NCBI GenBank assembly: GCA_947479455.1
Contig: CANJZE010000015.1
Location: 1-64,000, forward strand
DNA: 64,000 nt
Direction of reading: 5' to 3'
From: Bacteroidota bacterium
GTDB taxonomy: Bacteria > Bacteroidota > Bacteroidia > Chitinophagales > LD1
Shown: piece after piece, positions 54,919 through 63,952 of the stretch
Layout: every line of letters starts with the position of its first letter
How positions within the stretch are numbered: the stretch's first letter is position 1
Notes under the pieces: model-generated
What the model saw: the letters and a program-made list of their open reading frames with translations, nothing else
What the model was told of the DNA's origin: nothing
The model's database searches: none
Made by a program: the position numbers and the translations under genes

Positions 54919-55521
54919 CGAAGGAACTTCGCGCGGTGGCAGATACACGTAATCCAAATCGAGAGAGAATTTCTCAGGAAACTTGGCGGTAATATTTTTG
55001 TAGAAATCCATTATCTCGCGCATGTCTTTATCCATATCGCCACTCGGATAAATTAATTTGCCAACTCCAGCCTCTTTCTTTTTGTAATCCAAATAACCAA
55101 GCCCGATTGGAACGCCTGCTCCAACAGCGGTATGATAAAATCCGGTTTTCCATTTAGTGCGTAAGGCACGTGTTCCTTCTGGCGTAACCATTACCGATAA
55201 CTCTTTGTTTTGTGCAAACAAATCAATCATTGCTTCGGTCATACTCTTTCTTTCCTCGCCTGCCTTTTTGGGGCTACGGTCAATTCCAATCGCGCCAAGC
55301 GGCCCAAAAATTAAATTGAAAGGAAAGCGCATCCAATCGTTTTTCACAGTATAACGAACCGGAATATCCATTAAGTAAAAAGCCGCTCGGGCAAAAACCA
55401 AATCCCAATTACTAGTGTGCGGAGCGGCAATCATTACGCTGCGCTCAAAACCGCCACCAACCTGGTCGTTAAACGTCCAGCCAAAAATTTTGAAAATAAG
55501 TTTAGAGATGAATTTGCCCAT
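54880..55521 (-). CDS. 1-acyl-glycerol-3-phosphate acyltransferase-like protein
   Basis: 213 aa from ATG 55521 (another ATG lies 10 codons earlier). The HX4D catalytic motif PHTSNWD, GAIGIDRS and the PEGTR motif (VTPEGTRALRTKW) mark a PlsC-type acyltransferase acting in phospholipid synthesis at the inner membrane. Divergent from the AAA ATPase gene. The 3' end overlaps the hydrolase gene. Confidence 0.88.
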   Translation of the reverse strand: MGKFISKLIFKIFGWTFNDQVGGGFERSVMIAAPHTSNWDLVFARAAFYLMDIPVRYTVKNDWMRFPFNLIFGPLGAIGIDRSPKKAGEERKSMTEAMIDLFAQNKELSVMVTPEGTRALRTKWKTGFYHTAVGAGVPIGLGYLDYKKKEAGVGKLIYPSGDMDKDMREIMDFYKNITAKFPEKFSLDLDYVYLPPREVPSLRREEVKQTAVN

Positions 55522-55673
55522 GGGTTGCGAATATAAATTTCTAATTAACATTTGTCAAGGAAAAACTTGTGAAATACAGGAACGAATAGTTGCATCGAAT
55601 ATTTTAGAAATTACTGGATGCGCATTTAGCAATCTTAAAAACAGTCCCGCTATTTCAATTTTCTTGTTTTCAT

Positions 55674-55714
55674 TTTTGGACAAATTGTAAGTGTCACTTA
55701 CAATTTGTCCAAAA
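55674..55714. repeat. Perfect 41-bp palindrome upstream of the AAA/DUF4143 gene
   Basis: Arms TTTTGGACAAATTGTAAGTG and its exact complement flank a single T. It lies 20 bases before the ATPase gene, where an operator would sit, and a shorter version follows the gene at 56909-56945. Confidence 0.9.
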
Positions 55715-55733
55715 TAAATTTTATGTTTACCGC

Positions 55734-56897
55734 ATGATTGAAAGAGACATAAGCAACAAAATTTACTCCGCAGCCAAGCAATTTCCCATTGTGTGTTTAA
55801 TGGGTCCACGGCAAAGCGGCAAAACCACTTTGGTGAAACATCTTTTCCCAAAAGCAACTTACCTTTCGTTTGAAGATCCTGATATTCGCGCCAAAGTAAA
55901 GGATGACTATCGCGGCTTTCTTTCATCGCATAAAGGCTTGGTAATAATTGATGAAGCGCAACGCCTGCCCGAAGTTTTTTCATACTTACAAACGATAGTA
56001 GACGACCGTGGCAAAAACGGGCAGTTTATTTTTACCGGTTCTCAAAATTATTTGCTACTCGAAAAAGTAACGCAAAGTTTAGCGGGGCGCGTTGCCATTT
56101 TAAAACTGCTTCCGCTTTCGGTTGATGAAATTTCTGCAGCGGGCAAACCCACCGCTAATCTTGATTTGTTGATACACAAAGGCTTTTACCCCGGCATTTG
56201 GAAACAGCGTGCAAATCCAGGTTTGCTTTATTCGAGTTACGTGAATACTTATTTGGAGCGTGATGTGCGGCAAATTCAAAACGTGAGCAGTTTGAGTGAG
56301 TTTCAAAAGTTTTTGAAGATGTGTGCCGGTCGTGCAGGACAAATTCTCAACTTAAGTTCGTTGGGAAATGATTGTGGCATTTCGCACAATACCGCTAAAG
56401 CGTGGTTAAGTATTTTGGAATCGGGATTTATTGTTCACTTGTTGCAACCGTATTTCGAAAATCTCAATAAACGTTTGGTGAAAACGCCCAAGCTGTATTT
56501 TTACGACACCGGTTTGCTCTGTCATCTGCTCGATATACACGAACCATCGCAACTGCGCAACCATCACTTGCGCGGTGCATTAATGGAAAATTTTGTGTTT
56601 GCTGAATTACAAAAACAAAACTTCAATCGCTTGCTGCACGCCAATATTTATTACTGGCGCGATAAAACAGGAAACGAAGTGGACTTTCTTATTCCACGGG
56701 CGGATAAAAAAGTTTTAGTGGAAGTAAAAGCCGGACAAACGATGAACAGCGATTTTACACGCGGCATTGATTACTACCGGAAGTTAGATTCAAAATCTAA
56801 ACTGAAATCATTTTTAGTTTACACCGGTAAGCAAGATTTAAAACTCAATGGAACACAGTTTTTGCAATGGAAAAATAGTTCAATGGTGTGGAAGTAG
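55734..56897 (+). CDS. AAA ATPase with DUF4143 domain
   Basis: 387 aa. Walker A MGPRQSGKTTL (about 23-33), Walker B KGLVIIDEAQRLP, sensor FIFTGSQN, arginine finger region SLAGRVA. Residues about 195-370 are a DUF4143 domain ending with a PD-(D/E)XK-like nuclease fold (GNEVDFLIPRADKKVLVEVKAG). The family is widespread, patchy and horizontally mobile; its function is unclear, with a defence or DNA-processing role suspected. The same palindrome stands on both sides, as if the gene moves or is regulated as a unit. Confidence 0.9.
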   Translation: MIERDISNKIYSAAKQFPIVCLMGPRQSGKTTLVKHLFPKATYLSFEDPDIRAKVKDDYRGFLSSHKGLVIIDEAQRLPEVFSYLQTIVDDRGKNGQFIFTGSQNYLLLEKVTQSLAGRVAILKLLPLSVDEISAAGKPTANLDLLIHKGFYPGIWKQRANPGLLYSSYVNTYLERDVRQIQNVSSLSEFQKFLKMCAGRAGQILNLSSLGNDCGISHNTAKAWLSILESGFIVHLLQPYFENLNKRLVKTPKLYFYDTGLLCHLLDIHEPSQLRNHHLRGALMENFVFAELQKQNFNRLLHANIYYWRDKTGNEVDFLIPRADKKVLVEVKAGQTMNSDFTRGIDYYRKLDSKSKLKSFLVYTGKQDLKLNGTQFLQWKNSSMVWK

Positions 56898-56908
56898 GAT
56901 TTTTAATT

Positions 56909-56950
56909 TTGGACAAATTGTAAGTTACAGTTACAATTTGTCCAATTTTT
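56909..56950 (+). repeat. Second copy of the palindrome, downstream of the AAA/DUF4143 gene
   Basis: TTGGACAAATTGTAA, 7-base loop, TTACAATTTGTCCAA, then TTTTT, so it could also act as a terminator. The arms match the core of the 55674-55714 palindrome. Confidence 0.85.
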
Positions 56951-57043
56951 AAATTGTCTTACTCTATAATTAGTTTGTCCAACCACTAAGATCACCTTCC
57001 TTTTTTGAACCTTAGACAAATCCATATCGGAGATGTCTTTATT

Positions 57044-57078
57044 CCTTCCCCTTCGGGGAAGGTTAGGATGAGGTTAAT
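57044..57078. repeat. REP-like palindromic element b
   Basis: CCTTCCCC-TTC-GGGGAAGG followed by TTAGGATGAGGTTAAT, the reverse complement of the tail of element a. Confidence 0.8.
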
Positions 57079-57086
57079 ATTTTCCC

Positions 57087-57102
57087 AACCGACCGTTTGG
57101 TA
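57087..57102 (+). promoter_or_regulatory. TetR operator 1, upstream of the regulator gene
   Basis: AACCGACCGTTTGGTA, reverse complement TACCAAACGGTCGGTT, matching operator 2 in 13 of its first positions. It lies 44 bases before the tetR start. Confidence 0.75.
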
Positions 57103-57145
57103 AATTAAAAACCCTTTTTACTTTTGTTGTCCGAATTCGGAACAC

Positions 57146-57772
57146 ATGCCTAAACAAAAGGTTGACGAGCAGATTATCATTATTGAAGCACTGAAACTTT
57201 TCAGAAAGCAAAGCTATTTCAATACCTCGATGAGCGAGATTGCCGAAGCCTGTGGTTTGCAGAAAGGTTCACTGTATCACTACTTTCCCAGTAAAGAAGA
57301 TTTGATGCGCAAAGTGATTAAGAATGTGCATGAGTTTTTCAAGACCAATGTGTTCAGCCATGCTTACGACAAAAGTATTCCTCCACAAAAAAGATTGGAA
57401 CGGCTTTTCCTTTCTGCCGAAAAGGTTTTCCTCAATGAAGAAAAAGGAAATCTATTAGGAAACATGGGTGTAGAAACCGCCTTAATGGCTCCGGAATTCA
57501 ATTCATTAGTTCAACGGTTTTTTCTCGATTTTTTTCACGCGGTGAAAACCATTTATCTCGATAAATATTCAGAAGCAGTTGCTACAGAATTAGCAGAAAG
57601 AAGCGTAGCAGAAATAGAAGGCAGTTTAATGTTCAGCCGTGTTTTTAATGAGCCGAATTATTTAAGAAATACAACAAAGAGAATTTTAAAACGTTTAGAA
57701 ATAACCTCTCCCAAACCCTCTCCAAAGGAGAGGGCTTTAAAACCAAATACAGCGAAAACGAAAACGCGGTAG
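57146..57772 (+). CDS. TetR-family regulator of the beta-oxidation cluster
   Basis: 208 aa. N-terminal HTH: EALKLFRKQSYFNTSMSEIAEACGLQKGSLYHYFPSKEDL, then a helical ligand domain that would bind an acyl-CoA or similar effector. The operator-like sequence TACCAAACGGTYGGT occurs before this gene and before the fadB-like gene, so it likely represses both. The last 20 residues (ITSPKPSPKERALKPNTAKT) are encoded by a REP-like element, so the C-terminal tail is not ancestral. Confidence 0.9.
   Translation: MPKQKVDEQIIIIEALKLFRKQSYFNTSMSEIAEACGLQKGSLYHYFPSKEDLMRKVIKNVHEFFKTNVFSHAYDKSIPPQKRLERLFLSAEKVFLNEEKGNLLGNMGVETALMAPEFNSLVQRFFLDFFHAVKTIYLDKYSEAVATELAERSVAEIEGSLMFSRVFNEPNYLRNTTKRILKRLEITSPKPSPKERALKPNTAKTKTR
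57703..57735. repeat. REP-like palindromic element c inside the tetR 3' end
   Basis: AACCTCTCCCAAACCC then CCCTCTCC-AAA-GGAGAGGG, translated as part of the TetR tail. Confidence 0.8.
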
Positions 57773-57783
57773 TGTATTTAAAG

Positions 57784-57811
57784 TCTCCCCTTCGGGGAGA
57801 TTTAGAGGGGT
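57784..57811. repeat. REP-like palindromic element d
   Basis: TCTCCCC-TTC-GGGGAGA followed by TTTAGAGGGG. It lies between tetR and operator 2. Confidence 0.75.
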
Positions 57812-57822
57812 AAAATAATTCT

Positions 57823-57838
57823 TACCAAACGGTTGGTA
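57823..57838 (+). promoter_or_regulatory. TetR operator 2, upstream of the fused HAD/ECH gene
   Basis: TACCAA-ACGG-TTGGTA, a perfect 6-bp arm palindrome, 64 bases before the start codon of the beta-oxidation gene. Confidence 0.78.
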
Positions 57839-57901
57839 GATTTAATTTGAAGTTATATTTTCGATTCCCTTTAGATAAAAAGAAACAAAATCAATAAAGA
57901 A

Positions 57902-60337
57902 ATGGAAGCAGCAGCTACAGAAAAAAAAGCGGTAAGTGTTATTCCCGCAGGAGCAAGAAAAATTAAAACCGTTGCCGTGCTCGGCTCGGGTGTAATGGGA
58001 AGCCGTATTGCATTGCATTATGCAAACATCGGCTTGAAAGTTTTTTTGCTCGACATAGTAACTCCTAAGTTGAGTGAAGAAGAAGCAAAGAAACCCGCAC
58101 TTAGAAACAAACTGGTAAACGATGCTTTGGCATTTGCTATCAAGAGCAATCCGAATCCTTCGTATGATAAAGCATTTGCTTCGCGCATTACCACTGGAAA
58201 TTTTGACGATAACCTTTCATGGATTAAAAATGCCGATTGGATTATTGAAGTTGTCGTAGAGCGTCTTGACATTAAGCAACAGGTGTTTGAGAAGGTAGAA
58301 AAATACCGCAAGCCGGGAACGCTGATTACTTCGAACACTTCAGGTATTCCTATTCATTTAATGGCAGAAGGAAGAAGCGATGATTTCCGTGCTCACTTCT
58401 GCGGCACGCATTATTTCAATCCTCCGCGCTACCTACGTTTGTTGGAAATTATTCCTACAGCGGAAACCGATAAAGAAGTAATTGACTTTTTGATGCACTA
58501 TGGAGATTTGTTCCTTGGCAAGCAAACTGTTTTATGCAAAGACACTCCTGCTTTTATCGCAAATCGCGTAGGTGTTTTCAGCATTGCAGCCGTTATCAAG
58601 TTGATGCAGGAAATGGATTTCACCATTGATGAAGTAGATGCGCTCACCGGAACTTTAATCGGCAAACCGAAATCGGCAACTTTCAGAACAACCGATGTGG
58701 TTGGTTTGGATACGATGATAAAAGTAATGACTGGTGCTCATGATAATTTACCGAACGATGAATACCGCGATGTGTTGGGTGTGCCGGATTGGATTAAGCA
58801 AATGGAAACCAACAAATGGATTGGTGATAAAACCGGTCAGGGCTTTTTCAAGAAAACAAAAGATACTACCGGTAAAAAATCCTTTGCTACGCTCGATTGG
58901 AAAACGATGGAATACAAACCATCCGCAAAAACAAAATCGGCTACTACGGAGTTGAAGAGCATTGAAGACTTGAGAAAACGTTTGGTGGCTATCTCTAAAC
59001 AAACCGACAAACACGGAGAGTTTTTGCGCAAACTCACTTACTACGTTTCGGCTTATGTAAGCAATCGTATTCCTGAAATCAGTGATGAACTTTATCGCAT
59101 TGATGATGCCATGCAAGCTGGTTTTGGCTGGGAGATTGGTCCATTTGCACAATGGGATGCTATTGGTGTTGAGGCTTCAACCAAGGCAATGAAAGAAGCG
59201 GGCTTTAAAGTGAATGCCTGGGTAGATGAAATGTTGGCGGCAGGTTTCAAAACTTTTTACAAAGTTGAAAATGGCGCAAAGAAATATTACGATGTGGCGA
59301 GCAAGAGCTACAAAGTTATTCCGGGCACTGAATCATTTATCATTCTTGAAAATTACAAAGACCAGAAACCGGTTTGGAAAAATGCTTTTGCACGTGTAGA
59401 TGATATTGGTGATGGCGTGTTGAACGTTTCGTGGAGCACCAAAATGAATGCGCTCGGTGGCGAAGTTCTTGAAGCCATCAATAAAGGAATTGACATTGCA
59501 GAAGCGCAAAGCTGGAAAGGAGTTGTGCTAGGTCACGATTATCCAAACTTCAGTGCCGGTGCAAACCTTGCGATGATATTCATGTTCGCTCTTGAACAAG
59601 AATATGATGAGTTGGATTTTGCTGTTCGCGCGTTTCAGGCTTCGACTATGCGTTGCCGTTATTCTTCTATTCCCGTTGTTGCTGCTCCTCACGGAATGAC
59701 GCTCGGTGGTGGTTGCGAATTTACCATGCACAGCGATGCAGCAGTAGCTTCAGCGGAAACTTATATCGGTTTAGTGGAAGTGGGTGTGGGTTTAATTCCA
59801 GGGGGTGGCGGAACTAAAGAAATGGCCCTTCGCGCAAGTGATGCTTACTATGCAGGCGATGCACAAATCCCTCAGTTGGCTGAACGTTTCACAGCTATTG
59901 CGACTGCAAAAGTTGCAACCTCTGCGCATGAAGGATTTGCGCTTGGTGTATTAGACAAAAAGAAAGATGTGATTGTTTTAAATCAAACACGTCAGTTGGC
60001 AGAAGCAAAAGAAAAAGTGTTGGAGCTTTATAATAATGGCTATGTGCAGAAACCACAGCGTGATGACATCACAGTATTAGGTAAAGCAGGTTTGAGTGCG
60101 CTTTATGCGGGTGCAGCTTCGTTCAGAGTGGGTGCTTATGCGAGCGAACACGATTTCAAAATTGCGCAGAAAATTGCATGGGTTCTTTGCGGTGGAGATT
60201 TATCTACCGAAACAAAAGTAACCGAACAATACCTGTTGGATTTAGAGAGAGAAGCGTTCTTATCACTTTGCGGTGAGAAGAAAACATTGGAAAGAATTCA
60301 AAGCATTTTGACAAGTGGCAAACCTTTGAGAAATTGA
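57902..60337 (+). CDS. Fused 3-hydroxyacyl-CoA dehydrogenase / enoyl-CoA hydratase
   Basis: 811 aa, order HAD then ECH, as in FadN/YusL rather than E. coli FadB. NAD site VAVLGSGVMGSRIALHYANIGL (24-45), FCGTHYFNPPRYL (catalytic His region), HAD C-terminal domain DKTGQGFFKK. The hydratase part has SAGANLAMIF and APHGMTLGGGCEFTMHSD, with GLIPGGGGTKEM. It carries out two central steps of fatty-acid beta-oxidation. Followed by thiolase and acyl-CoA dehydrogenase genes, all on one strand and preceded by TetR operator 2. Confidence 0.94.
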   Translation: MEAAATEKKAVSVIPAGARKIKTVAVLGSGVMGSRIALHYANIGLKVFLLDIVTPKLSEEEAKKPALRNKLVNDALAFAIKSNPNPSYDKAFASRITTGNFDDNLSWIKNADWIIEVVVERLDIKQQVFEKVEKYRKPGTLITSNTSGIPIHLMAEGRSDDFRAHFCGTHYFNPPRYLRLLEIIPTAETDKEVIDFLMHYGDLFLGKQTVLCKDTPAFIANRVGVFSIAAVIKLMQEMDFTIDEVDALTGTLIGKPKSATFRTTDVVGLDTMIKVMTGAHDNLPNDEYRDVLGVPDWIKQMETNKWIGDKTGQGFFKKTKDTTGKKSFATLDWKTMEYKPSAKTKSATTELKSIEDLRKRLVAISKQTDKHGEFLRKLTYYVSAYVSNRIPEISDELYRIDDAMQAGFGWEIGPFAQWDAIGVEASTKAMKEAGFKVNAWVDEMLAAGFKTFYKVENGAKKYYDVASKSYKVIPGTESFIILENYKDQKPVWKNAFARVDDIGDGVLNVSWSTKMNALGGEVLEAINKGIDIAEAQSWKGVVLGHDYPNFSAGANLAMIFMFALEQEYDELDFAVRAFQASTMRCRYSSIPVVAAPHGMTLGGGCEFTMHSDAAVASAETYIGLVEVGVGLIPGGGGTKEMALRASDAYYAGDAQIPQLAERFTAIATAKVATSAHEGFALGVLDKKKDVIVLNQTRQLAEAKEKVLELYNNGYVQKPQRDDITVLGKAGLSALYAGAASFRVGAYASEHDFKIAQKIAWVLCGGDLSTETKVTEQYLLDLEREAFLSLCGEKKTLERIQSILTSGKPLRN

Positions 60338-60428
60338 TATGCGATGGTGCGATTTGCGATGTTCGACAACAGCCATCGCATATCGAATATCGTTCAGTCG
60401 CAAAATCGTTTTACAAAATCGATAAACA
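60336..60428. repeat. Inverted repeat and TCGNANATCG-type repeats before the IVS gene
   Basis: GATATGCGATGG (60336-60347) and CCATCGCATATC (60373-60384) are exact complements; further TCGAATATCG-like decamers follow. Related decamers flank the other side of the inserted gene and the next gap. Confidence 0.75.
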
Positions 60429-60803
60429 ATGAAAGCAAGACACAACCTCAGAAAATTAAATATCTGGAATGATACAGTTGACCTCGCAGTTGATGTATGT
60501 AAAATCACTTCCAAATTTCCGAAAGAAGAAAAGTTCGGATTGGTTTCGCAAATGAATCGTTCTGCTGTTTCAATTCCTTCAAATATTGCCGAAGGAGCTG
60601 GAAGAAATCATGCAGGGGAATTCATTCAATTTCTCGGAATAGCAAATGGTTCTGGCAACGAATTATTTGCTCAACTTGTTATTTCAAACAAATTAGGTTT
60701 TGTAGATAACGCAACTCTTGAAGTTATTGAAGATAGAATTGATAAAACCCAACGCAGTATCTACAACCTTTCAAAAACTTTAGAACAACAAAAGAAAAAT
60801 TAA
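60429..60803 (+). CDS. Four-helix-bundle protein (23S rRNA IVS / PF05635 type)
   Basis: 124 aa. LRKLNIWNDTVDLAVDVCKITSKFPKEEKFGLVSQMNRSAVSIPSNIAEGAGRN is the family signature. Members are encoded in 23S rRNA intervening sequences and, very often in Bacteroidota, as lone genes at variable places; their function is unknown. Here it sits inside a beta-oxidation operon with repeats on each side, which looks like an insertion. It has no link to fatty-acid metabolism that I can see. Confidence 0.92.
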   Translation: MKARHNLRKLNIWNDTVDLAVDVCKITSKFPKEEKFGLVSQMNRSAVSIPSNIAEGAGRNHAGEFIQFLGIANGSGNELFAQLVISNKLGFVDNATLEVIEDRIDKTQRSIYNLSKTLEQQKKN

Positions 60804-60815
60804 ACAACCTGACAC

Positions 60816-60862
60816 TCGAATATCGCGCTGTCGAACATCGCATATCGAATTGTCGCAAATCG
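60816..60862. repeat. TCGNANATCG-type repeats after the IVS gene
   Basis: TCGAATATCG, TCGAACATCG, TCGCATATCG and TCGCAAATCG in 47 bases, the same family as at 60336-60428 and 62048-62125. Confidence 0.75.
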
Positions 60863-60870
60863 TATTAAAC

Positions 60871-62040
60871 ATGGAAGCATACATTATCGCGGGAAGCCGC
60901 ACAGCCATCGGAAAAGCAAAACGCGGAGGTTTCAGATTTACTACTCCGGTTGATTTAGCGTATTACGCTATTAAAGATTTAATGAAAAAAGTTCCACAGC
61001 TCGACCCAAGCCGTGTGGACGATTTAATTGTAGGCAATGCAGTGCCTGAAGCAGAACAAGGTTTACAGATGGCTCGTTGGGTGGCTGTTCGTGCTTTGCC
61101 TGTTGAAGTGCCTGGCGTTTCCATCAATCGTTACTGCGGTAGCGGTATCGAAAGTATTGCTATGGCAACTGCAAAGATTAAGGCTGGAATGGCTGATGTA
61201 ATTATTGCGGGTGGAACGGAAAGCATGTCTCTTGTTCCTACTGTTGGTTACAAAACTGTTCCTAATTATGAAATAGCGAAAGACCATCCTGAATATTATA
61301 TCGGCATGGGATTGACTGCTGAAAATGTGGCTGTGAAATACGACATAACCCGCGAACAAGCTGATGAGTTTTCGGTAAACAGTCACAAGAAAGCAATTGC
61401 TGCATTGCAAGCAGGAAAGTTCAATGATGATATCGTTCCCGTTGAAATTGAAGAAACTTATTTCGAAGACGGCAAAAAGAAAACGCGCAAGTTCACAGTT
61501 TCGCAGGATGAAGGTCCTCGTGCTGATACTTCCATGGAAGGTTTGGCAAAACTGAAACCTGCTTTCAAAAATGGCGGACAGGTTACTGCGGGAAATTCTT
61601 CTCAAACATCTGATGCTGCTGCTTTCGTTCTTATCGTTAGTGAGCGTGTGGTGAAAGAATTAAATCTTCAACCGATTGCGCGTTTAGTTACGGCAGCATC
61701 TGTGGGCGTTGACCCGACAATCATGGGTATTGGTCCAGTAAATGCAATTCCAAAAGCATTGAAACAAGCAGGATTGAAACTGAACGACATTGATTTGATT
61801 GAGTTGAATGAAGCATTTGCCGCACAATCTCTTGCTGTAATTCAGGAAGCGAAATTGAATACCGATATCATCAATGTAAATGGTGGTGCTGTTGCATTGG
61901 GGCATCCTCTTGGTGCATCTGGAACTTATCTTTTCCAAAAACTGAATGGCGAAATGCAACGCAGAAAAAGCAAGTATGGAATGGTGAGTGCTTGTATTGG
62001 TGGAGGACAAGGAATTGCAGGAATATTTGAGCGCTTGTAG
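60871..62040 (+). CDS. Acetyl-CoA acyltransferase (thiolase)
   Basis: 389 aa from ATG 60871, the start of the fold (MEAYIIAGSRTAIGKAKRGG). Catalytic Cys89 in NRYCGSGIES, NEAFAAQSL, GHPLGASG (His) and CIGGGQG (Cys) are all present. It cleaves 3-ketoacyl-CoA in the last step of beta-oxidation and partners the fused HAD/ECH protein (FadA/FadB-like). Confidence 0.94.
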   Translation: MEAYIIAGSRTAIGKAKRGGFRFTTPVDLAYYAIKDLMKKVPQLDPSRVDDLIVGNAVPEAEQGLQMARWVAVRALPVEVPGVSINRYCGSGIESIAMATAKIKAGMADVIIAGGTESMSLVPTVGYKTVPNYEIAKDHPEYYIGMGLTAENVAVKYDITREQADEFSVNSHKKAIAALQAGKFNDDIVPVEIEETYFEDGKKKTRKFTVSQDEGPRADTSMEGLAKLKPAFKNGGQVTAGNSSQTSDAAAFVLIVSERVVKELNLQPIARLVTAASVGVDPTIMGIGPVNAIPKALKQAGLKLNDIDLIELNEAFAAQSLAVIQEAKLNTDIINVNGGAVALGHPLGASGTYLFQKLNGEMQRRKSKYGMVSACIGGGQGIAGIFERL

Positions 62041-62047
62041 AACGATA

Positions 62048-62125
62048 GGCGACCAAGCGATTTTCGATTTTCGAAAATTCGTGTATTGAATTGTCGCATA
62101 TCGAAAATCGTAATGTCGAATATCT
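62048..62125. repeat. Third gap with TCGNANATCG-type repeats
   Basis: CGATTTTCG and CGAAAATCG are complementary; ATTTTCGAAAAT is self-complementary; TCGCATATCG and TCGAATATC recur. It lies between thiolase and acyl-CoA dehydrogenase genes. Confidence 0.7.
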
Positions 62126-62155
62126 TTTACCAAAAACTTAAATCATAAAATAAAA

Positions 62156-63952
62156 ATGAGCGCAACAACTGAAACCAAAACCATCCTCAAGGGCGGAGAA
62201 TTTTTAATCAAGGAAACTTCGTTTGCCGATGTATTTATTAAAGATGAAATAAGCGAAGAGCAACAAATGTTTGTGCAAACTGCTGCTGACTTCATCACTA
62301 ATCGTGTTTTACCACACACAAAAGAATTAGACAAACAGAAAGAAGGTTTGATGGTGGAGTTGTTGAATGAATCTGCCGAACTCGGATTGCTTGGTGCTTC
62401 TGTTCCTGAAGAGTATGGTGGCATGGGAGTTGATTTCAATACCGATTCTGTTATCAATGAAGAAATTGGGAAAGGACATTCGTTCACTGCGGGATTTGCA
62501 GCGCATACCGGTATCGGCACACTTCCTATTTTGTATTACGGAACCGCTGAACAAAAACAAAAATATTTGCCGGGTCTTGCTAACGGAACAATCAAAGCAG
62601 CTTACTGCTTAACTGAACCGGGTTCAGGAAGCGATGCTCTTGGTGCAAAATCGAAGGCTGTGCTTTCAGAAGATGGCAAGTATTATATTCTGAACGGACA
62701 AAAAATGTGGATTACCAATAGCGGGTTCGCAGATATTTTAACCGTGTTCGCAAAGATTGACGGAGAAAAATTCACCGGATTTATTGTTGATGCAAAGGCA
62801 GAAGGTGTTTCGATGGGAAGCGAAGAAGATAAATTGGGTATTAAAGGTTCTTCAACGCGTCAGGTGTTTTTCAATAATGTAAAAGTGCCGGTAGAAAATT
62901 TACTCGGTGAAATTGGCAAAGGACACAAGATTGCTTTCAATGTGTTGAACATTGGTCGTTACAAATTGGCGGTGCTTACGTTGGGCGGTTCGAAAAAAAC
63001 TACGACTACCGCAATCAAATATGCGAACGAAAGAATTCAGTTCAATGTTCCTATAGCTTCTTTTGGTGCTATTAAACATAAACTGGCTGAGATGGCAATT
63101 CGCTGCTATGCAAACGACTGCGCTACTTACAGAACTTCGGGATTGATTGAAGACATGATAAACAATCTTGCAGCAAAAGGCACTGATAAAGTAATGGCGA
63201 AATTGATTGCGGCTGAAGAATATGCTATCGAGTGCGCCATCTTGAAAGTATTCGGTTCTGAAGTTTTAGATTTTGTTGTTGACGAAGCTGTTCAGGTTTT
63301 TGGCGGAACAGGTTTTAGTGAAGAATATCCGGTGGCACGTGCTTATCGTGATGCGCGCATAAACAGAATTTTTGAAGGCACAAATGAAATCAATCGTTTG
63401 CTCGCCACAGGTATGTTGGTGAAGAAAGCGTTGAAAGGCGAATTGGATTTGTTCTCTCATGCTATGGCCGTTCAAAAAGAATTGATGAGTGTGCCTGATT
63501 TCAGCAGCAGCGATTCGGACGATTTTTTTGCAGCAGAAAAAAAGGCGTTGAACAATGCGAAGAAAGCTATCCTGATGACTGCTGGTGCAGCCGTTCAAAA
63601 ATTTACAGACAAGTTCGACAAGGAACAAGAAGTTATCATGAACATTTCTGACATGCTGATTGAACTGTTCGTTTGTGAGTCGGTTTTGTTGAGAACAGAA
63701 AAACTAATGAGCATTCGTGGCGAAGCCGCAACTTCATTGCATGTAGATATGGCGCGCACTTATATTTCAGATGCTTTAGAAAGAATTAATCTTTCAGGCA
63801 AACATGCAATTGCATCGTTCAACGATGGTGATACACTTCGCATTATGTTGATGGGGCTTAAGAGATTCACGAAGTATGATGCATACAACACTATTGCAGC
63901 ACGCAGAAGAGTAGCTGATAAGTTAATCGAAGAAAACCAATACTGTTTTTAA
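62156..63952 (+). CDS. Acyl-CoA dehydrogenase with C-terminal extension
   Basis: 598 aa; about 200 residues longer than the short family because of a C-terminal helical extension. FAD/substrate motifs YCLTEPGSGSDALG, KMWITNSGFADI and the catalytic Glu region RINRIFEGTNEINRL are present. It performs the first, FAD-dependent step of beta-oxidation and would pass electrons to ETF. It closes the beta-oxidation cluster; the final 48 bases show only a TATTGAGTAGTTAGTATTTAG-like simple repeat. Confidence 0.94.
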   Translation: MSATTETKTILKGGEFLIKETSFADVFIKDEISEEQQMFVQTAADFITNRVLPHTKELDKQKEGLMVELLNESAELGLLGASVPEEYGGMGVDFNTDSVINEEIGKGHSFTAGFAAHTGIGTLPILYYGTAEQKQKYLPGLANGTIKAAYCLTEPGSGSDALGAKSKAVLSEDGKYYILNGQKMWITNSGFADILTVFAKIDGEKFTGFIVDAKAEGVSMGSEEDKLGIKGSSTRQVFFNNVKVPVENLLGEIGKGHKIAFNVLNIGRYKLAVLTLGGSKKTTTTAIKYANERIQFNVPIASFGAIKHKLAEMAIRCYANDCATYRTSGLIEDMINNLAAKGTDKVMAKLIAAEEYAIECAILKVFGSEVLDFVVDEAVQVFGGTGFSEEYPVARAYRDARINRIFEGTNEINRLLATGMLVKKALKGELDLFSHAMAVQKELMSVPDFSSSDSDDFFAAEKKALNNAKKAILMTAGAAVQKFTDKFDKEQEVIMNISDMLIELFVCESVLLRTEKLMSIRGEAATSLHVDMARTYISDALERINLSGKHAIASFNDGDTLRIMLMGLKRFTKYDAYNTIAARRRVADKLIEENQYCF

